Shown here piece after piece: positions 16,203-24,015 of a DNA stretch of 64,000 bases. Under the pieces are notes generated by a model that searched no databases, was not told the origin of the DNA, and worked only from the letters and a program-made list of their open reading frames with translations. Each line of letters opens with the position of its first letter. Position 1 is the stretch's first letter. The position numbers and the translations under genes were made by a program. The stretch comes from Oryzobacter faecalis (lineage in GTDB: Bacteria > Actinomycetota > Actinomycetes > Actinomycetales > Dermatophilaceae): positions 248,001 to 312,000 of the forward strand of contig NZ_JBKOFW010000002.1 in NCBI RefSeq assembly GCF_046764005.1. The letters run 5' to 3'.

Positions 16203-16454
16203 ATGCGCGCCGGAAGCCTGCTGGAGTGGGCGCAGCTGCTAGGTGTCGGCCCTGACGACCTCCCTGCCCAGACCCGTGCGCTGGTGCGCGGTGTCGACAT
16301 CCTCGACGAGGCCATTGTCGCTCTCCGCACGATGCTGCACACCTGCCCGGACCGCGAGCTGGACCGTGCGGTCATGCAGCTCGAGCGTCAGGTGGCAGAG
16401 GTAGCGGGCTTGCTCCGAGAGGTGCACCAGGACGTCGTGAGGGAGCTGACATGA
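16203..16454 (+). CDS. Small helical protein B of a paralogous pair
   Basis: This 83-residue protein starts at ATG 16203. It shares the W-x2-LLGVG-x-DDLP start, the CPDRELDRAV region (HGPDEELVMML in the partner) and overall helical pattern with the protein encoded just upstream. Its stop overlaps the translocase start (ATGA), so it is translationally coupled to it. Its function is unknown. Confidence 0.6.
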   Translation: MRAGSLLEWAQLLGVGPDDLPAQTRALVRGVDILDEAIVALRTMLHTCPDRELDRAVMQLERQVAEVAGLLREVHQDVVRELT

Positions 16455-17902
16455 GGCCGCGCAGCACCGACATCTACGTGGCGCCCGACGACCCGCTGTC
16501 GGTCGTCCTCGAGGCTGTTGTTCGCGCGGTATGGCTCCTCTTGCGCCTCGTCGTCGCGGTGGCCAAGGGGGCGGCTCGCAACGCCGGCACCGCGATCATC
16601 TTGGCGGTTGTCGTGACGACTGTGTGGCTGCTTAACCTCTACGCTGCCGCCGGTCTGGTGGTCATCATCGCCACAGCACTCACGACATGGCGGTTCGCAC
16701 ACCGCGAGTCGTTCACCCGACAGGCCGCGCCGCGGCTCACTCTGCTTTGGCGTGCCCCGCTGTATCGGTTGCGCTGGCGACACGTCGCGAGCCGCTGCGG
16801 GCTCGTGATCCGGCCGCACGAGGTGGTGGCCCTTGACCGGTCGAAGAACCAGCTTGTCCCGCACATCTTGCGCGTCGTCGTCGACAGCTCCGGCCGGGAC
16901 CGGCTGCTCCTGCGCCTGCCGGTCGGAATGACTCCTGATGACGTCGCCGCCTGCTCAGATGCGGTCGGCCACGCCTTCGGTGCCGACGGCACGCAGGTCG
17001 TCACGGCCCGACCCGGCCGGGCGTGGCTCGAGCTGCGCCGACGCGACCCGCTCCGCCGGGCGATCCGCCCCGAACCGGCGACGGACGTGGCCCTGACCGG
17101 CATCCCCGTTGGTTTGGGTGACGATGGCCGACTCTGGCGCTTTCGGGTGCAGGCCACCCACGCCCTGATCGCCGGGGCAACCGGTGCAGGCAAGGGCTCG
17201 GTGCTGTGGAGCCTCGTACACGGGCTCGCGCCGGCGATCAGCGACGGTTGGGTGCAGGTATGGGCTCTTGACCCCAAGGGAGGGATGGAGCTCGGACTCG
17301 GCCGCGGCGCCTTCGCCAGATTCGAGGGCGGTTCACCGGAGGCGATGTGTGACCTGCTGGAGGAGGCGGTCGACCTCAAGACCCGCCGAAGCCTTGACCT
17401 CGCCACTCACGGCAAGCGGGTTCACCAACCGTCTGCAGGGAGCCCGCACCTGGTCATCCTCATCGACGAGCTGGCGACGCTCAGCGCCTTCGCCGAACGG
17501 ACAGTCGTGCGCCGCATCGAGAACGCCCTAGGCCTACTGCTTACCCAAGGTCGGGCCGTCGGCATCACCGTCATCGCCGCCGTGCAGGACCCGGGCAAGG
17601 ACGTCGTCAGCTGGCGTGACCTCTTTCCGACGCGAATTGCGATGCGCCTCGACAACCCGATCCAGGTGGACATGGTGCTCGGCGACGGTGCCCGCGAGCG
17701 GGGGGCGAAGGCCGACCACATCTCCGAACTGACCCCCGGAGTTGCCTACGTGCGTGTCGAGGGAAGCCGCGACGTGCGCAGGGTCCGCTCCGCCTACCTC
17801 ACGGACGAGGACGTCCTGGCCCTGTCCAGATCCCTGAGCGACCTCGGAGTGGGGGGCGACGCACGACGGCATCACGATGAATGGGAAGGGGAAGCGGCAT
17901 GA
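16451..17902 (+). CDS. FtsK/SpoIIIE-type conjugal DNA translocase (TraB/TraSA-like)
   Basis: This is a 483-residue protein. Two membrane helices lie near residues 20-85, followed by a RecA-like motor: Walker A GATGAGKGS (about 242-250), DPKGG after it, Walker B LVILIDEL (about 333-340) and an AAVQDPGKD sensor loop. TraB/TraSA proteins of Streptomyces plasmids and AICEs are hexameric FtsK-like pumps that move double-stranded DNA between mycelial cells without a type IV channel. Gram-positive type IV systems use a related FtsK-like coupling protein (TcpA). Either role fits here, because a type IV module lies upstream. Coupled to both neighbours by ATGA overlaps. Confidence 0.88.
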   Translation: MRPRSTDIYVAPDDPLSVVLEAVVRAVWLLLRLVVAVAKGAARNAGTAIILAVVVTTVWLLNLYAAAGLVVIIATALTTWRFAHRESFTRQAAPRLTLLWRAPLYRLRWRHVASRCGLVIRPHEVVALDRSKNQLVPHILRVVVDSSGRDRLLLRLPVGMTPDDVAACSDAVGHAFGADGTQVVTARPGRAWLELRRRDPLRRAIRPEPATDVALTGIPVGLGDDGRLWRFRVQATHALIAGATGAGKGSVLWSLVHGLAPAISDGWVQVWALDPKGGMELGLGRGAFARFEGGSPEAMCDLLEEAVDLKTRRSLDLATHGKRVHQPSAGSPHLVILIDELATLSAFAERTVVRRIENALGLLLTQGRAVGITVIAAVQDPGKDVVSWRDLFPTRIAMRLDNPIQVDMVLGDGARERGAKADHISELTPGVAYVRVEGSRDVRRVRSAYLTDEDVLALSRSLSDLGVGGDARRHHDEWEGEAA

Positions 17903-18297
17903 ACAACAAGGTGATCCAGGCCCACCGAGTCGCGCTCCGCGCGTTCGGCGTTCCGCTGGCGCACGTGCGAACAACGGCAACCGTCATCAAGGAGCTCGAC
18001 GGCATCCGCTGGCGTCTCGGCGGTAGGTGCGCCAACGACAAGACCGGCGCCTGGTTCATGGACCCGCGGACGCCGGCGGCTCGCACGGCCCGCTCGGCGT
18101 GCTCTACGTGTCCGATTCGGGCGCAGTGCTTGTCCGCGGCGCTCCTGTATGGCGAGGAGTACGGCATCTGGGGTGGGCTCGACACGGAAGAGCGGAGCGC
18201 TCTCGATGACCGCCTACAGCGGGGAGAGACGCTGCGTGCAGTCGTCCGCTCTGTTCTCGCTGCACCCGCGATGGGGGATCTCGATGAAGCTGTCTGA
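17899..18297 (+). CDS. WhiB-family iron-sulfur regulator
   Basis: This 132-residue protein's ATG 17899 overlaps the translocase stop. It contains the four cluster ligands C44, C68, C71 and C77 (CxxCx5C) and the GIWGG turn that marks WhiB proteins, which bind a 4Fe-4S cluster and sigma factor region 4. The N-terminal 40 residues are an extra helical extension. It lies between the translocase and the initiator and overlaps the initiator start by 14 bases, so it is expressed with the transfer and replication genes and may link them to redox or developmental signals. Confidence 0.88.
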   Translation: MNNKVIQAHRVALRAFGVPLAHVRTTATVIKELDGIRWRLGGRCANDKTGAWFMDPRTPAARTARSACSTCPIRAQCLSAALLYGEEYGIWGGLDTEERSALDDRLQRGETLRAVVRSVLAAPAMGDLDEAV

Positions 18298-19801
18298 TGT
18301 CCCTCTTGACGCGGTCCAGGAGTATGCGGTCAAGGAGCGCGTCTGCATTCGTCCTCTGCTGCGCCGGGTCATGGACCTGGAAACTGGGGAGGCGGCTCTC
18401 GTCGCTCTGCCCTGCCAATCCACGCGCGAGTCCCGCTGCCCCTCGTGTGCGGTCCGGGCGCGGGCTGTGCGGATGCACCAATGCATCGCCGGCTGGCATC
18501 TCGATGAGGAGCCCGACATCCCAGTCAGGCCGAAAGAGCCCCGCCGTCTGGAGCAAGTGGACGAGGACGACGGCACGAGTGGTCGCAATCGATCGACCCG
18601 TCGACGCAGTGACGTTGCGGATCTACCTCGACGCTCACAAGAGGACCGCACGATCGGGCAGGTCTTCCACGGCCGCGACGGCCGGACGTATCGGCCCTCG
18701 ATGTTCATTACGCTCACCCTCCCCGGATACGGGCGCATCGTGCCTGGCACCGGTACACCGCAGAACTTGCGCGAGTACGACTACCGGCGGGCCGCCCTCG
18801 ACGCGCTGCACTTTCCGAGACTGCTCGACCGCTGGTTCCAGAACCTCCGACGGTGTGCCGGCTACAAAGTGCAGTACTTCGGAGCCGTAGAGGGACAGCG
18901 TCGGCTGGCACCGCATTTCCACGTCGCGATCCGTGGAGCCATCCCCCGCGCGGTCATCAAGGAGGTGACGCGGGCGACCTACCACCAGATCTGGTGGCCC
19001 CAGATGAACAGCCCTGTCTACGTGGACAACCTGCCCGAGTGGGATGGCCTCGACTACCTGGACCCGTGCACGGGAGTACCTCTGCAGACCTGGGCGGACG
19101 CACTGGCCGAGTTGGAGGACGACGAGCACGCGCAGCCCGCGCACGTGATCCGGTTTGGCCGTGAGCTCGACGTGCAGGGATTGCTGGCCGGCACTTCCGA
19201 CGCCGACCGATCTGTCCGCTACCTCACCAAATACCTCACCAAGGCTGTCGGCGAGACGTACGCCGACCAGGCGCAGGACCCGTCCTACGAGGCACACGTC
19301 GACCGGCTCCACCACGAAGTCCGGTGGCTTCCGTGCTCACCGGACTGCGCGAACTGGCTCCGCTTCGGTGTCCAGCCGCGGAAGGTTGGCCCAGGTCTCG
19401 TACCGGGCCGATGCCTCAGCAAGGCACACGACAGGGAGCACCTTGGGGTCGGAGGTCGTCGCGTGCTCGTCTCCCGTGGGTGGTCCGGGAAGACACTTTC
19501 CGATCACAAGGCAGACCGCGCCGCCGTCGTGCGGGAGGCACTCGAGGCGGCAGGCATCGAAGTGGAGTCGGCCCGTCGGATGGCAGCCGAAGTCGAAGCA
19601 GCCGACGGCGGGGAGCGATTCGTGTGGGCCGCCGTGGTGTGCCACCAAGGAACGTCGGCCGCCGTCCTCATGGAGACGGTGCTCGAGCGACGCCGCTGGC
19701 GGGAACAGTACGAGTACGCCAAGTCTCTGGCTGGAGTTGATCCACCTGTGGATAGTCGTTCGGCAACTGCGAGCCAACACAGCGTGAGAGCGACGGGATG
19801 A
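18284..19801 (+). CDS. RepSA-like HUH replication initiator
   Basis: This is a 505-residue protein; ATG 18284 was chosen as the first start matching family length. A Cys-rich N-terminus (several CxxC pairs within residues 20-70) suggests zinc binding. The HUH metal motif is PHFHVAIRG with H211 and H213. The likely nicking tyrosines are Y313 and Y317 in RYLTKYLTK. This is the layout of RepSA of pSAM2 and related AICEs, which nick the element's origin and start rolling-circle replication after excision. As a HUH nuclease it could also serve as a relaxase, important here because no separate relaxase is seen. Confidence 0.88.
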   Translation: MKLSDVPLDAVQEYAVKERVCIRPLLRRVMDLETGEAALVALPCQSTRESRCPSCAVRARAVRMHQCIAGWHLDEEPDIPVRPKEPRRLEQVDEDDGTSGRNRSTRRRSDVADLPRRSQEDRTIGQVFHGRDGRTYRPSMFITLTLPGYGRIVPGTGTPQNLREYDYRRAALDALHFPRLLDRWFQNLRRCAGYKVQYFGAVEGQRRLAPHFHVAIRGAIPRAVIKEVTRATYHQIWWPQMNSPVYVDNLPEWDGLDYLDPCTGVPLQTWADALAELEDDEHAQPAHVIRFGRELDVQGLLAGTSDADRSVRYLTKYLTKAVGETYADQAQDPSYEAHVDRLHHEVRWLPCSPDCANWLRFGVQPRKVGPGLVPGRCLSKAHDREHLGVGGRRVLVSRGWSGKTLSDHKADRAAVVREALEAAGIEVESARRMAAEVEAADGGERFVWAAVVCHQGTSAAVLMETVLERRRWREQYEYAKSLAGVDPPVDSRSATASQHSVRATG

Positions 19802-19890
19802 GCGACCAGGCGGGAACAGGCAAGAGGTGTCTGTCAGCAACAGGTGGGATAGGGCCTCCGGGAGGCCGGTCCCTAAAGAAGGGAGTGGAG

Positions 19891-20145
19891 ATGTCAGCGA
19901 TGGCGGAGAACAACGGCGGTCGAGCCGACCAGCGGAAGGCACCGATCGGCCCGATCCAGCGGCGGTGGTACACGGTGCCTGAAGTCGCCGAGATGCTCGG
20001 CTACGGGCCAACGAAGGTGCGGATGATGTGTATCAGCGGCGATCTGCGATCGCTGAAGGACGGAGGGTCCCGACGGATCCTGCCGGCGTGGGTCGACGAG
20101 TACGTCGCCATGCGGGCGGCCCAGGCGGAGGCGGACTGGCCGTGA
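19891..20145 (+). CDS. xis: Excisionase (Xis), MerR-like winged helix
   Basis: This 84-residue protein takes ATG 19891 because AGGGAGTGGAG lies directly before it; the in-frame ATG 19798 overlapping the rep stop is an alternative that would add 31 disordered residues. The core YTVPEVAEMLGYGPTKVRMM...SLKDGGSRRI is the HTH_17/excisionase fold that bends attachment-site DNA and pushes the integrase toward excision. Its stop overlaps the integrase GTG, the usual coupling in AICEs. Confidence 0.85.
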   Translation: MSAMAENNGGRADQRKAPIGPIQRRWYTVPEVAEMLGYGPTKVRMMCISGDLRSLKDGGSRRILPAWVDEYVAMRAAQAEADWP

Positions 20146-21353
20146 GCCGCCGGGCGAACGGGGAGGGGTCCATCTATCCCTACCGGAAGGGCTTCGCGGC
20201 ACATGTGTGGATCGTGACCCCGATGGGCCGCCGGCAGCGCAAGACCGTCTACGGGAAGACGAGGCCAGAGGTACACGAGAAGTGGCTTCGCCTGCACGAA
20301 CAGGCCCGACGTGGTCCGATGGTGCCGGTCTCTCCTCGCCTGCGGGACTTCCTCGAGCGCTGGTTGGAAGAGACGGTGCGGCCGAGCTTGTCACCGGCCA
20401 CGGCCTCAAACTACGAGATGTTCACGCGGCTCTACATCGTCCCCGACCTCGGGGACCGGAAGCTCGACAAGCTGATGGTGCGGGACGTCCAGGTCTGGGT
20501 GAACACGCTTCGCATCCGGTGCCAATGCTGCTTCCAAGGTAAAGACGCCGCGCGCTCGGTTCCACAATGCTGCGCGATCGGGCAATGCTGCCACCAAGTC
20601 GCGTCTGACTGGACGGTGCACCAAGCCGTGCGGGTGCTGCGTGGCGCACTGACCCAGGCAATGCGAGAAGAGCTCGTCTTCCGGAACGTGGCCGCGCTGG
20701 TGCGTGTGCCGGTGCCACGCCACAAGAAGCAAGCCGTGTGGACCGTGGACGAGGCGCGGCGGTTCCTCGAATCCGCCAGGTCCGACGATGATCCGATGTA
20801 CGCGGGATACGTCCTCTTGCTGGTGCTCGGTCTGAGACGTGGGGAGATGCTGGGCCTGGCTTGGGAGGATGTCGACCTCGAGCGCGGGGAGGCGCTCATC
20901 GCGTGGCAGGTTCAACGGGTCGGGCATCAGCTGCTCCGGCGTCAGACGAAGACGCCGTCCTCGGATGCCCCGCTGCCACTGCCCGCGATCGCTTTGCGGG
21001 CGCTCGAGCGGCATCGAGTCGAGGAGAATCGGCGACGACTCGCGGCGGGCGAGATGTGGGGTGACTGCGGCCTGGTCTTCACGACTCGGTTGGGCGATCC
21101 CGTCGACCCACGAAACTTTCACCGTGACTTCAAGCTTCGGGCGAAGAAGGCGGGTGTCCCCGTCATTCCCGTTCATGCGACTCGGCGCACGTGCGCCAGC
21201 CTGCTCGTCGCTCTGGATGTTCACCCGCGGGTCGCCATGGCCGTTCTCCGCCACAGTCGTATCGCCCTCACGATGGATGTCTATTCGCAAGTGTCGTCGG
21301 CGGCAAGTCGCCGTGCGTTAACGCAGCTGGGTAGCACCCTCAGCGATTCGTGA
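20142..21353 (+). CDS. int: Tyrosine site-specific integrase of the element
   Basis: This 403-residue protein starts at GTG 20142 overlapping the xis stop (GTGA). The catalytic set is complete: R232 in LGLRRGE, H345-x2-R348 in HATRR, H371 in LRHSR and nucleophile Y381 in DVYSQV. A SAM-like core-binding domain lies at about 70-190 and includes the Cys-rich insert CQCC...CCAIGQCC (about 127-150) known from actinobacterial AICE integrases. It inserts the element into a tRNA gene, here most likely the tRNA-Ala 1.4 kb downstream, whose 3' end faces it. Confidence 0.93.
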   Translation: MSRRANGEGSIYPYRKGFAAHVWIVTPMGRRQRKTVYGKTRPEVHEKWLRLHEQARRGPMVPVSPRLRDFLERWLEETVRPSLSPATASNYEMFTRLYIVPDLGDRKLDKLMVRDVQVWVNTLRIRCQCCFQGKDAARSVPQCCAIGQCCHQVASDWTVHQAVRVLRGALTQAMREELVFRNVAALVRVPVPRHKKQAVWTVDEARRFLESARSDDDPMYAGYVLLLVLGLRRGEMLGLAWEDVDLERGEALIAWQVQRVGHQLLRRQTKTPSSDAPLPLPAIALRALERHRVEENRRRLAAGEMWGDCGLVFTTRLGDPVDPRNFHRDFKLRAKKAGVPVIPVHATRRTCASLLVALDVHPRVAMAVLRHSRIALTMDVYSQVSSAASRRALTQLGSTLSDS

Positions 21354-21428
21354 TGGGTACCGTAGGAGCGCAGGCCTGGTCACAAGCGGACGACGGCGCT
21401 GTCGCACCCGGGAAGTAGTCTCCCCCTC

Positions 21429-22685
21429 GTGACCAGCGAACATGCCAGGCCTGACGAGGAAGCCGAGGAACCCTCGTCGGTGGCGGCGGGTGGCTCAGAA
21501 GCGGACTCGTTGCGGGTTCCCACGTCTGAGTCACCGGGTGCATTGGTCACGCCCGTCCCGGAGACAGAGCTGATGCCGCGTGGGGTGAGCCGAGCGCAGT
21601 CCCTGATCCTGTCGGCGGCCCTCTCCAAGGCCTGGGCGAACGCAGTACCGGACACCAGCCGGGTCCTGCGCAGCTTCACCCAAGCGCAGTCCTCCATCCT
21701 GTCGGCGTCCGACTGGGCCACTGCAGTACCGGACACCAGCCGGATCCTGCGCAGCATCACCCAAGCGCAGTCCTCCATCCTGTCGGCGCCTGTCTGGGCC
21801 ACTGCAGTACCGGACACCAGCCGGATCCTGCGCAGCATCACCCAGGCGCAGTCCTCAATCGTGTCGCCCTCGATTGCTCAGACATGGGCTGGTGCGCTGC
21901 CAGATATCAGTGGCTATTTGGCTCAGATCAGCGGCGTGAATTTGACGGGACTCTCGGCAGCAATCGAGACGTTCCGCCAAGCCACGGCGAACTTGCCGGT
22001 CTACACAACCGCTGGCTTGGCACGGGGCATGGAGCAACTCCTCGAGGCGATTCGTTCGTCCAGGCTGCCGTCAAATCTGCGGTCGCTCTCGACCATCACC
22101 TCAGATGATGTCGTGGAGTTCACTATCGAGCACGGTGTCTCGTTGTACCTGGTTCCAAGGCCAAGCATTGCTAAGCGGCTCCTCGATGCGAAGGACGGGG
22201 CAGCGGTACGGCGCATCCTTGGCGAGCGACGATGTGACATCGCCACCGACTGCCGTGCCGTCCTAGCGGGGTGCGATGAGCTCGAAGTCCTTAAGTACCG
22301 CGAGCTCGCACTCCAGGCTCTGGACGCGTTTGACGCTGACCTGTACGCGCCGGCACAAGCTTTGGCGGCGAATATCTTGGATGCCATCTTGAGCTCGAAG
22401 CTTCCTGTCGATGTACGAGTCACAGCGAAGCGAAGGGTGGGCGAGTCTGTCACCGACTTCACCAAGCGCTTGGACGACCTGAGCGGTTGGGAGGGCTACG
22501 TGGCAGCGGCCATGTGGAGCACCCACCAGCACTACTTCACCGCCAACGGAGACGTCGTGCCGCACGCGTTCTCTCGGCATGCCACTACTCACGCGGCAGG
22601 GTCGCGCCAGTACAGCCGCCGAAGCGCCATTCAAGCCTTGATGGCGGTGACCAGTGCCATCGGGTACGTGAACGGGCTGTCATGA
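21429..22685 (+). CDS. Tandem-repeat protein with C-terminal HEPN-like R-x4-H motif
   Basis: This 418-residue protein starts at GTG 21429. The N-terminal 60 residues are disordered. From about residue 72 to 152 there are three near-identical 27-residue repeats (consensus AVPDTSRILRSITQAQSS plus nine residues) with a decayed extra copy on each side. The C-terminal half is helical and ends in FSRHATTHA (R383-x4-H388) followed by a helix, the motif and setting of HEPN ribonuclease-like and Abi-C-like domains. Lying between the integrase and the attachment site, where elements often carry cargo, it may be a toxin or defence protein. No function is proven. Confidence 0.6.
   Translation: MTSEHARPDEEAEEPSSVAAGGSEADSLRVPTSESPGALVTPVPETELMPRGVSRAQSLILSAALSKAWANAVPDTSRVLRSFTQAQSSILSASDWATAVPDTSRILRSITQAQSSILSAPVWATAVPDTSRILRSITQAQSSIVSPSIAQTWAGALPDISGYLAQISGVNLTGLSAAIETFRQATANLPVYTTAGLARGMEQLLEAIRSSRLPSNLRSLSTITSDDVVEFTIEHGVSLYLVPRPSIAKRLLDAKDGAAVRRILGERRCDIATDCRAVLAGCDELEVLKYRELALQALDAFDADLYAPAQALAANILDAILSSKLPVDVRVTAKRRVGESVTDFTKRLDDLSGWEGYVAAAMWSTHQHYFTANGDVVPHAFSRHATTHAAGSRQYSRRSAIQALMAVTSAIGYVNGLS
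21642..21884 (+). repeat. 81-bp tandem repeat, three copies, in frame
   Basis: Units begin at 21642, 21723 and 21804 with the bases GCAGTACCGGACACCAGCC. The second and third are nearly identical over 81 bases; the first differs at a few positions, and degenerate copies flank the set. The period is a multiple of three, so copy number can change without breaking the reading frame. Confidence 0.85.
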
Positions 22686-22744
22686 CCCCCAGAGAGGGAA
22701 AGGATGCCGGGTACTGCAGTACTCCTGTGGGGTACGACAGCGAT

Positions 22745-22777
22745 AGAGGCCCTCCCCGCGGAGCGGATAAGGCCTCT
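22745..22777. terminator. Inverted repeat AGAGGCC/GGCCTCT downstream of tRNA-Ala
   Basis: Seven-base arms at 22745-22751 and 22771-22777 enclose a loop containing CCGCGG, 10 bases beyond the tRNA 3' end. It could terminate the tRNA transcript or be an integrase/excisionase arm site at the element end. Confidence 0.4.
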
Positions 22778-22786
22778 GACCTGCGG

Positions 22787-22859
22787 TGGAGCCAAGGGGA
22801 CTCGAACCCCTAACCCCCTGCTTGCAAAGCAGGTGCGCTACCAATTGCGCCATGGCCCC
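22787..22859 (-). tRNA. tRNA-Ala(TGC), probable attachment site
   Basis: This is a full cloverleaf on the minus strand. The acceptor arm GGGGCCA pairs with TGGCTCC and has the G3-U70 pair that defines alanine tRNAs. The anticodon is TGC within CTTTGCAAG, and the T-arm is GGGGTTCGAGTCCCC. CCA is not encoded (CCG follows A73). Its 3' end points toward the integrase gene, the orientation expected when an element inserts into the 3' part of a tRNA and rebuilds it. Confidence 0.95.
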
Positions 22860-22916
22860 CTGACGAGGTGACCCGCACCCGCGGAACGCGGCGAGCGGGC
22901 GACGTCATCGAGGATC

Positions 22917-23039
22917 TCAGCTCCTGGGGGAGTCGGTCGCCTCCGCCCAGAGCCTGTTCTCGGCCTGCTTGGCCGCGATCTTCTTCTGGACCGCCAGCGC
23001 TCCGACAGCCGTCGCGAGCACGAGGAGGATCTTCTTCAC
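22917..23039 (-). CDS. DLW-39 family small membrane protein
   Basis: This 40-residue protein starts at GTG 23039. It reads as a short hydrophobic helix (ILLVLATAVGALAV), then a basic stretch and an acidic end with LWAEATDS. The length, helix and the LWxEATD end identify the DLW-39 family, found between tRNA-Ala and tRNA-Ile near gyrA across Actinobacteria; this copy has R in place of the D of DLW. Function unknown. Confidence 0.85.
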   Translation of the reverse strand: MKKILLVLATAVGALAVQKKIAAKQAENRLWAEATDSPRS

Positions 23040-23073
23040 CGGGTCACCGCCTGGGAGTGAGGGATCGGGGTGG

Positions 23074-23147
23074 TGGGCCTAACAGGACTTGAACCTGTGG
23101 CCTCTTCCTTATCAGGGAAGCGCTCTAACCGTCTGAGCTATAGGCCC
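23074..23147 (-). tRNA. tRNA-Ile(GAT)
   Basis: The minus-strand cloverleaf begins GGGCCTATAGCTCAG and has anticodon GAT in CCTGATAAG and T-arm ACAGGTTCAAGTCCTGT. The acceptor closes with AGGCCC. An encoded CCA follows at 23071-23073. The Ile-Ala pair downstream of gyrA is the standard actinobacterial order, here separated by the DLW-39 gene. Confidence 0.95.
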
Positions 23148-23275
23148 GTCCGCCGATCGGCGTGCGCCGCCACGGAGGGAGGCGCGGTGCACGAGGTTAC
23201 CCGATGCGCGCCCCGTCCCCCAAAACGGCCTGAGCCACCCCATGCCGACCCCGCACCGACCTCCGGCGAACGGTT

Positions 23276-23331
23276 CGGGTCGCAGGACACGCCGACATCC
23301 GCGGTGGGTTGTCGGCGTGTCCTGCGACCCG
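23276..23331. terminator. Strong bidirectional terminator of the gyr operon
   Basis: A perfect 20-base inverted repeat (arms 23277-23296 and 23311-23330, extended by one pair) has a 14-base loop, 16 bases beyond the DUF3566 stop codon. The arms read GGGTCGCAGGACACGCCGAC and its complement. It should end gyrB-gyrA-DUF3566 transcription before the tRNA genes. Confidence 0.8.
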
Positions 23332-23346
23332 GAGGGCGAGCGGAGG

Positions 23347-24015
23347 TCAGTCGTCGGTGAGGGTCAGCTGGACCCCGCCGACGAGGGCGCTCGAGACGTT
23401 GTAGAGGAACGCCCCGAGGGTCGCGATCGCCGTGATGAGGACGACGTCGATGACCGCGATGACGATCGACAGCGAGAGGACCCGGCCCAGGCCGATGAAG
23501 TCCATGATGTCGAAGCGCTGGCCGCCGTCCTGGACGACCTGCCCCACGACGCCGTTGATCTGGTCGAAGACCCCCATGCCGGCGAGGATCGTCCACAGCA
23601 CGAAGACCATGACGACCATCGCGATGCCGAGGGCGACCGAGAGCAGGAACGAGATCTTCATCGCCGACCACGGGTCGACGCGCGACACGGTGAGGCGGAC
23701 GCGGCGGTTCACCCCGGGGCGGGCCGCGGTCTTCGACGCACTCGAGGACGACGCCGCGCCAGCGGTGGGCGAGACCATGGAGGCCGCCGGTGACGGGAGG
23801 GAGGACGTCCGCGCCGACGACGTCGAGATCGGGGCCGTCGGGGCCGACGCGGTCGTGGGGGTCGCGTCGCCACCGGCGAGCCGGCGCAGGGCGCCGCCGT
23901 CACCGGAGCCCGAAGCCCCCGGGCCCCCTCCCGACTGTGCGCCGCGGCGGGCTGCATCCCCGGAGGAGGACGGAGAGGGTCGCAGGGAACGACCTGCGTG
24001 GTCTGCCGTGCTCAC
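23347..24015 (-). CDS. DUF3566 transmembrane protein
   Basis: This is a 222-residue protein. A long disordered Ser/Ala/Gly-rich N-terminus (1-100) leads into a conserved membrane domain. Helices lie near 122-145 and 180-205, with the DPWSAMKISFLLSV entry and FIGLGRVLSLS motif of DUF3566. This actinobacterial family always follows gyrA and is thought to work at the membrane, but its role is not established. Its ATGA start overlaps the gyrA stop. Confidence 0.88.
   Translation of the reverse strand: MSTADHAGRSLRPSPSSSGDAARRGAQSGGGPGASGSGDGGALRRLAGGDATPTTASAPTAPISTSSARTSSLPSPAASMVSPTAGAASSSSASKTAARPGVNRRVRLTVSRVDPWSAMKISFLLSVALGIAMVVMVFVLWTILAGMGVFDQINGVVGQVVQDGGQRFDIMDFIGLGRVLSLSIVIAVIDVVLITAIATLGAFLYNVSSALVGGVQLTLTDD

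Noticed and set aside
1..22786. Possible second copy of the tRNA-Ala 3' end (left attachment site)
   Set aside because: Several GGGTTCGA-like strings (near 3383 and 8861) lie inside coding sequence and do not extend to a convincing repeat.
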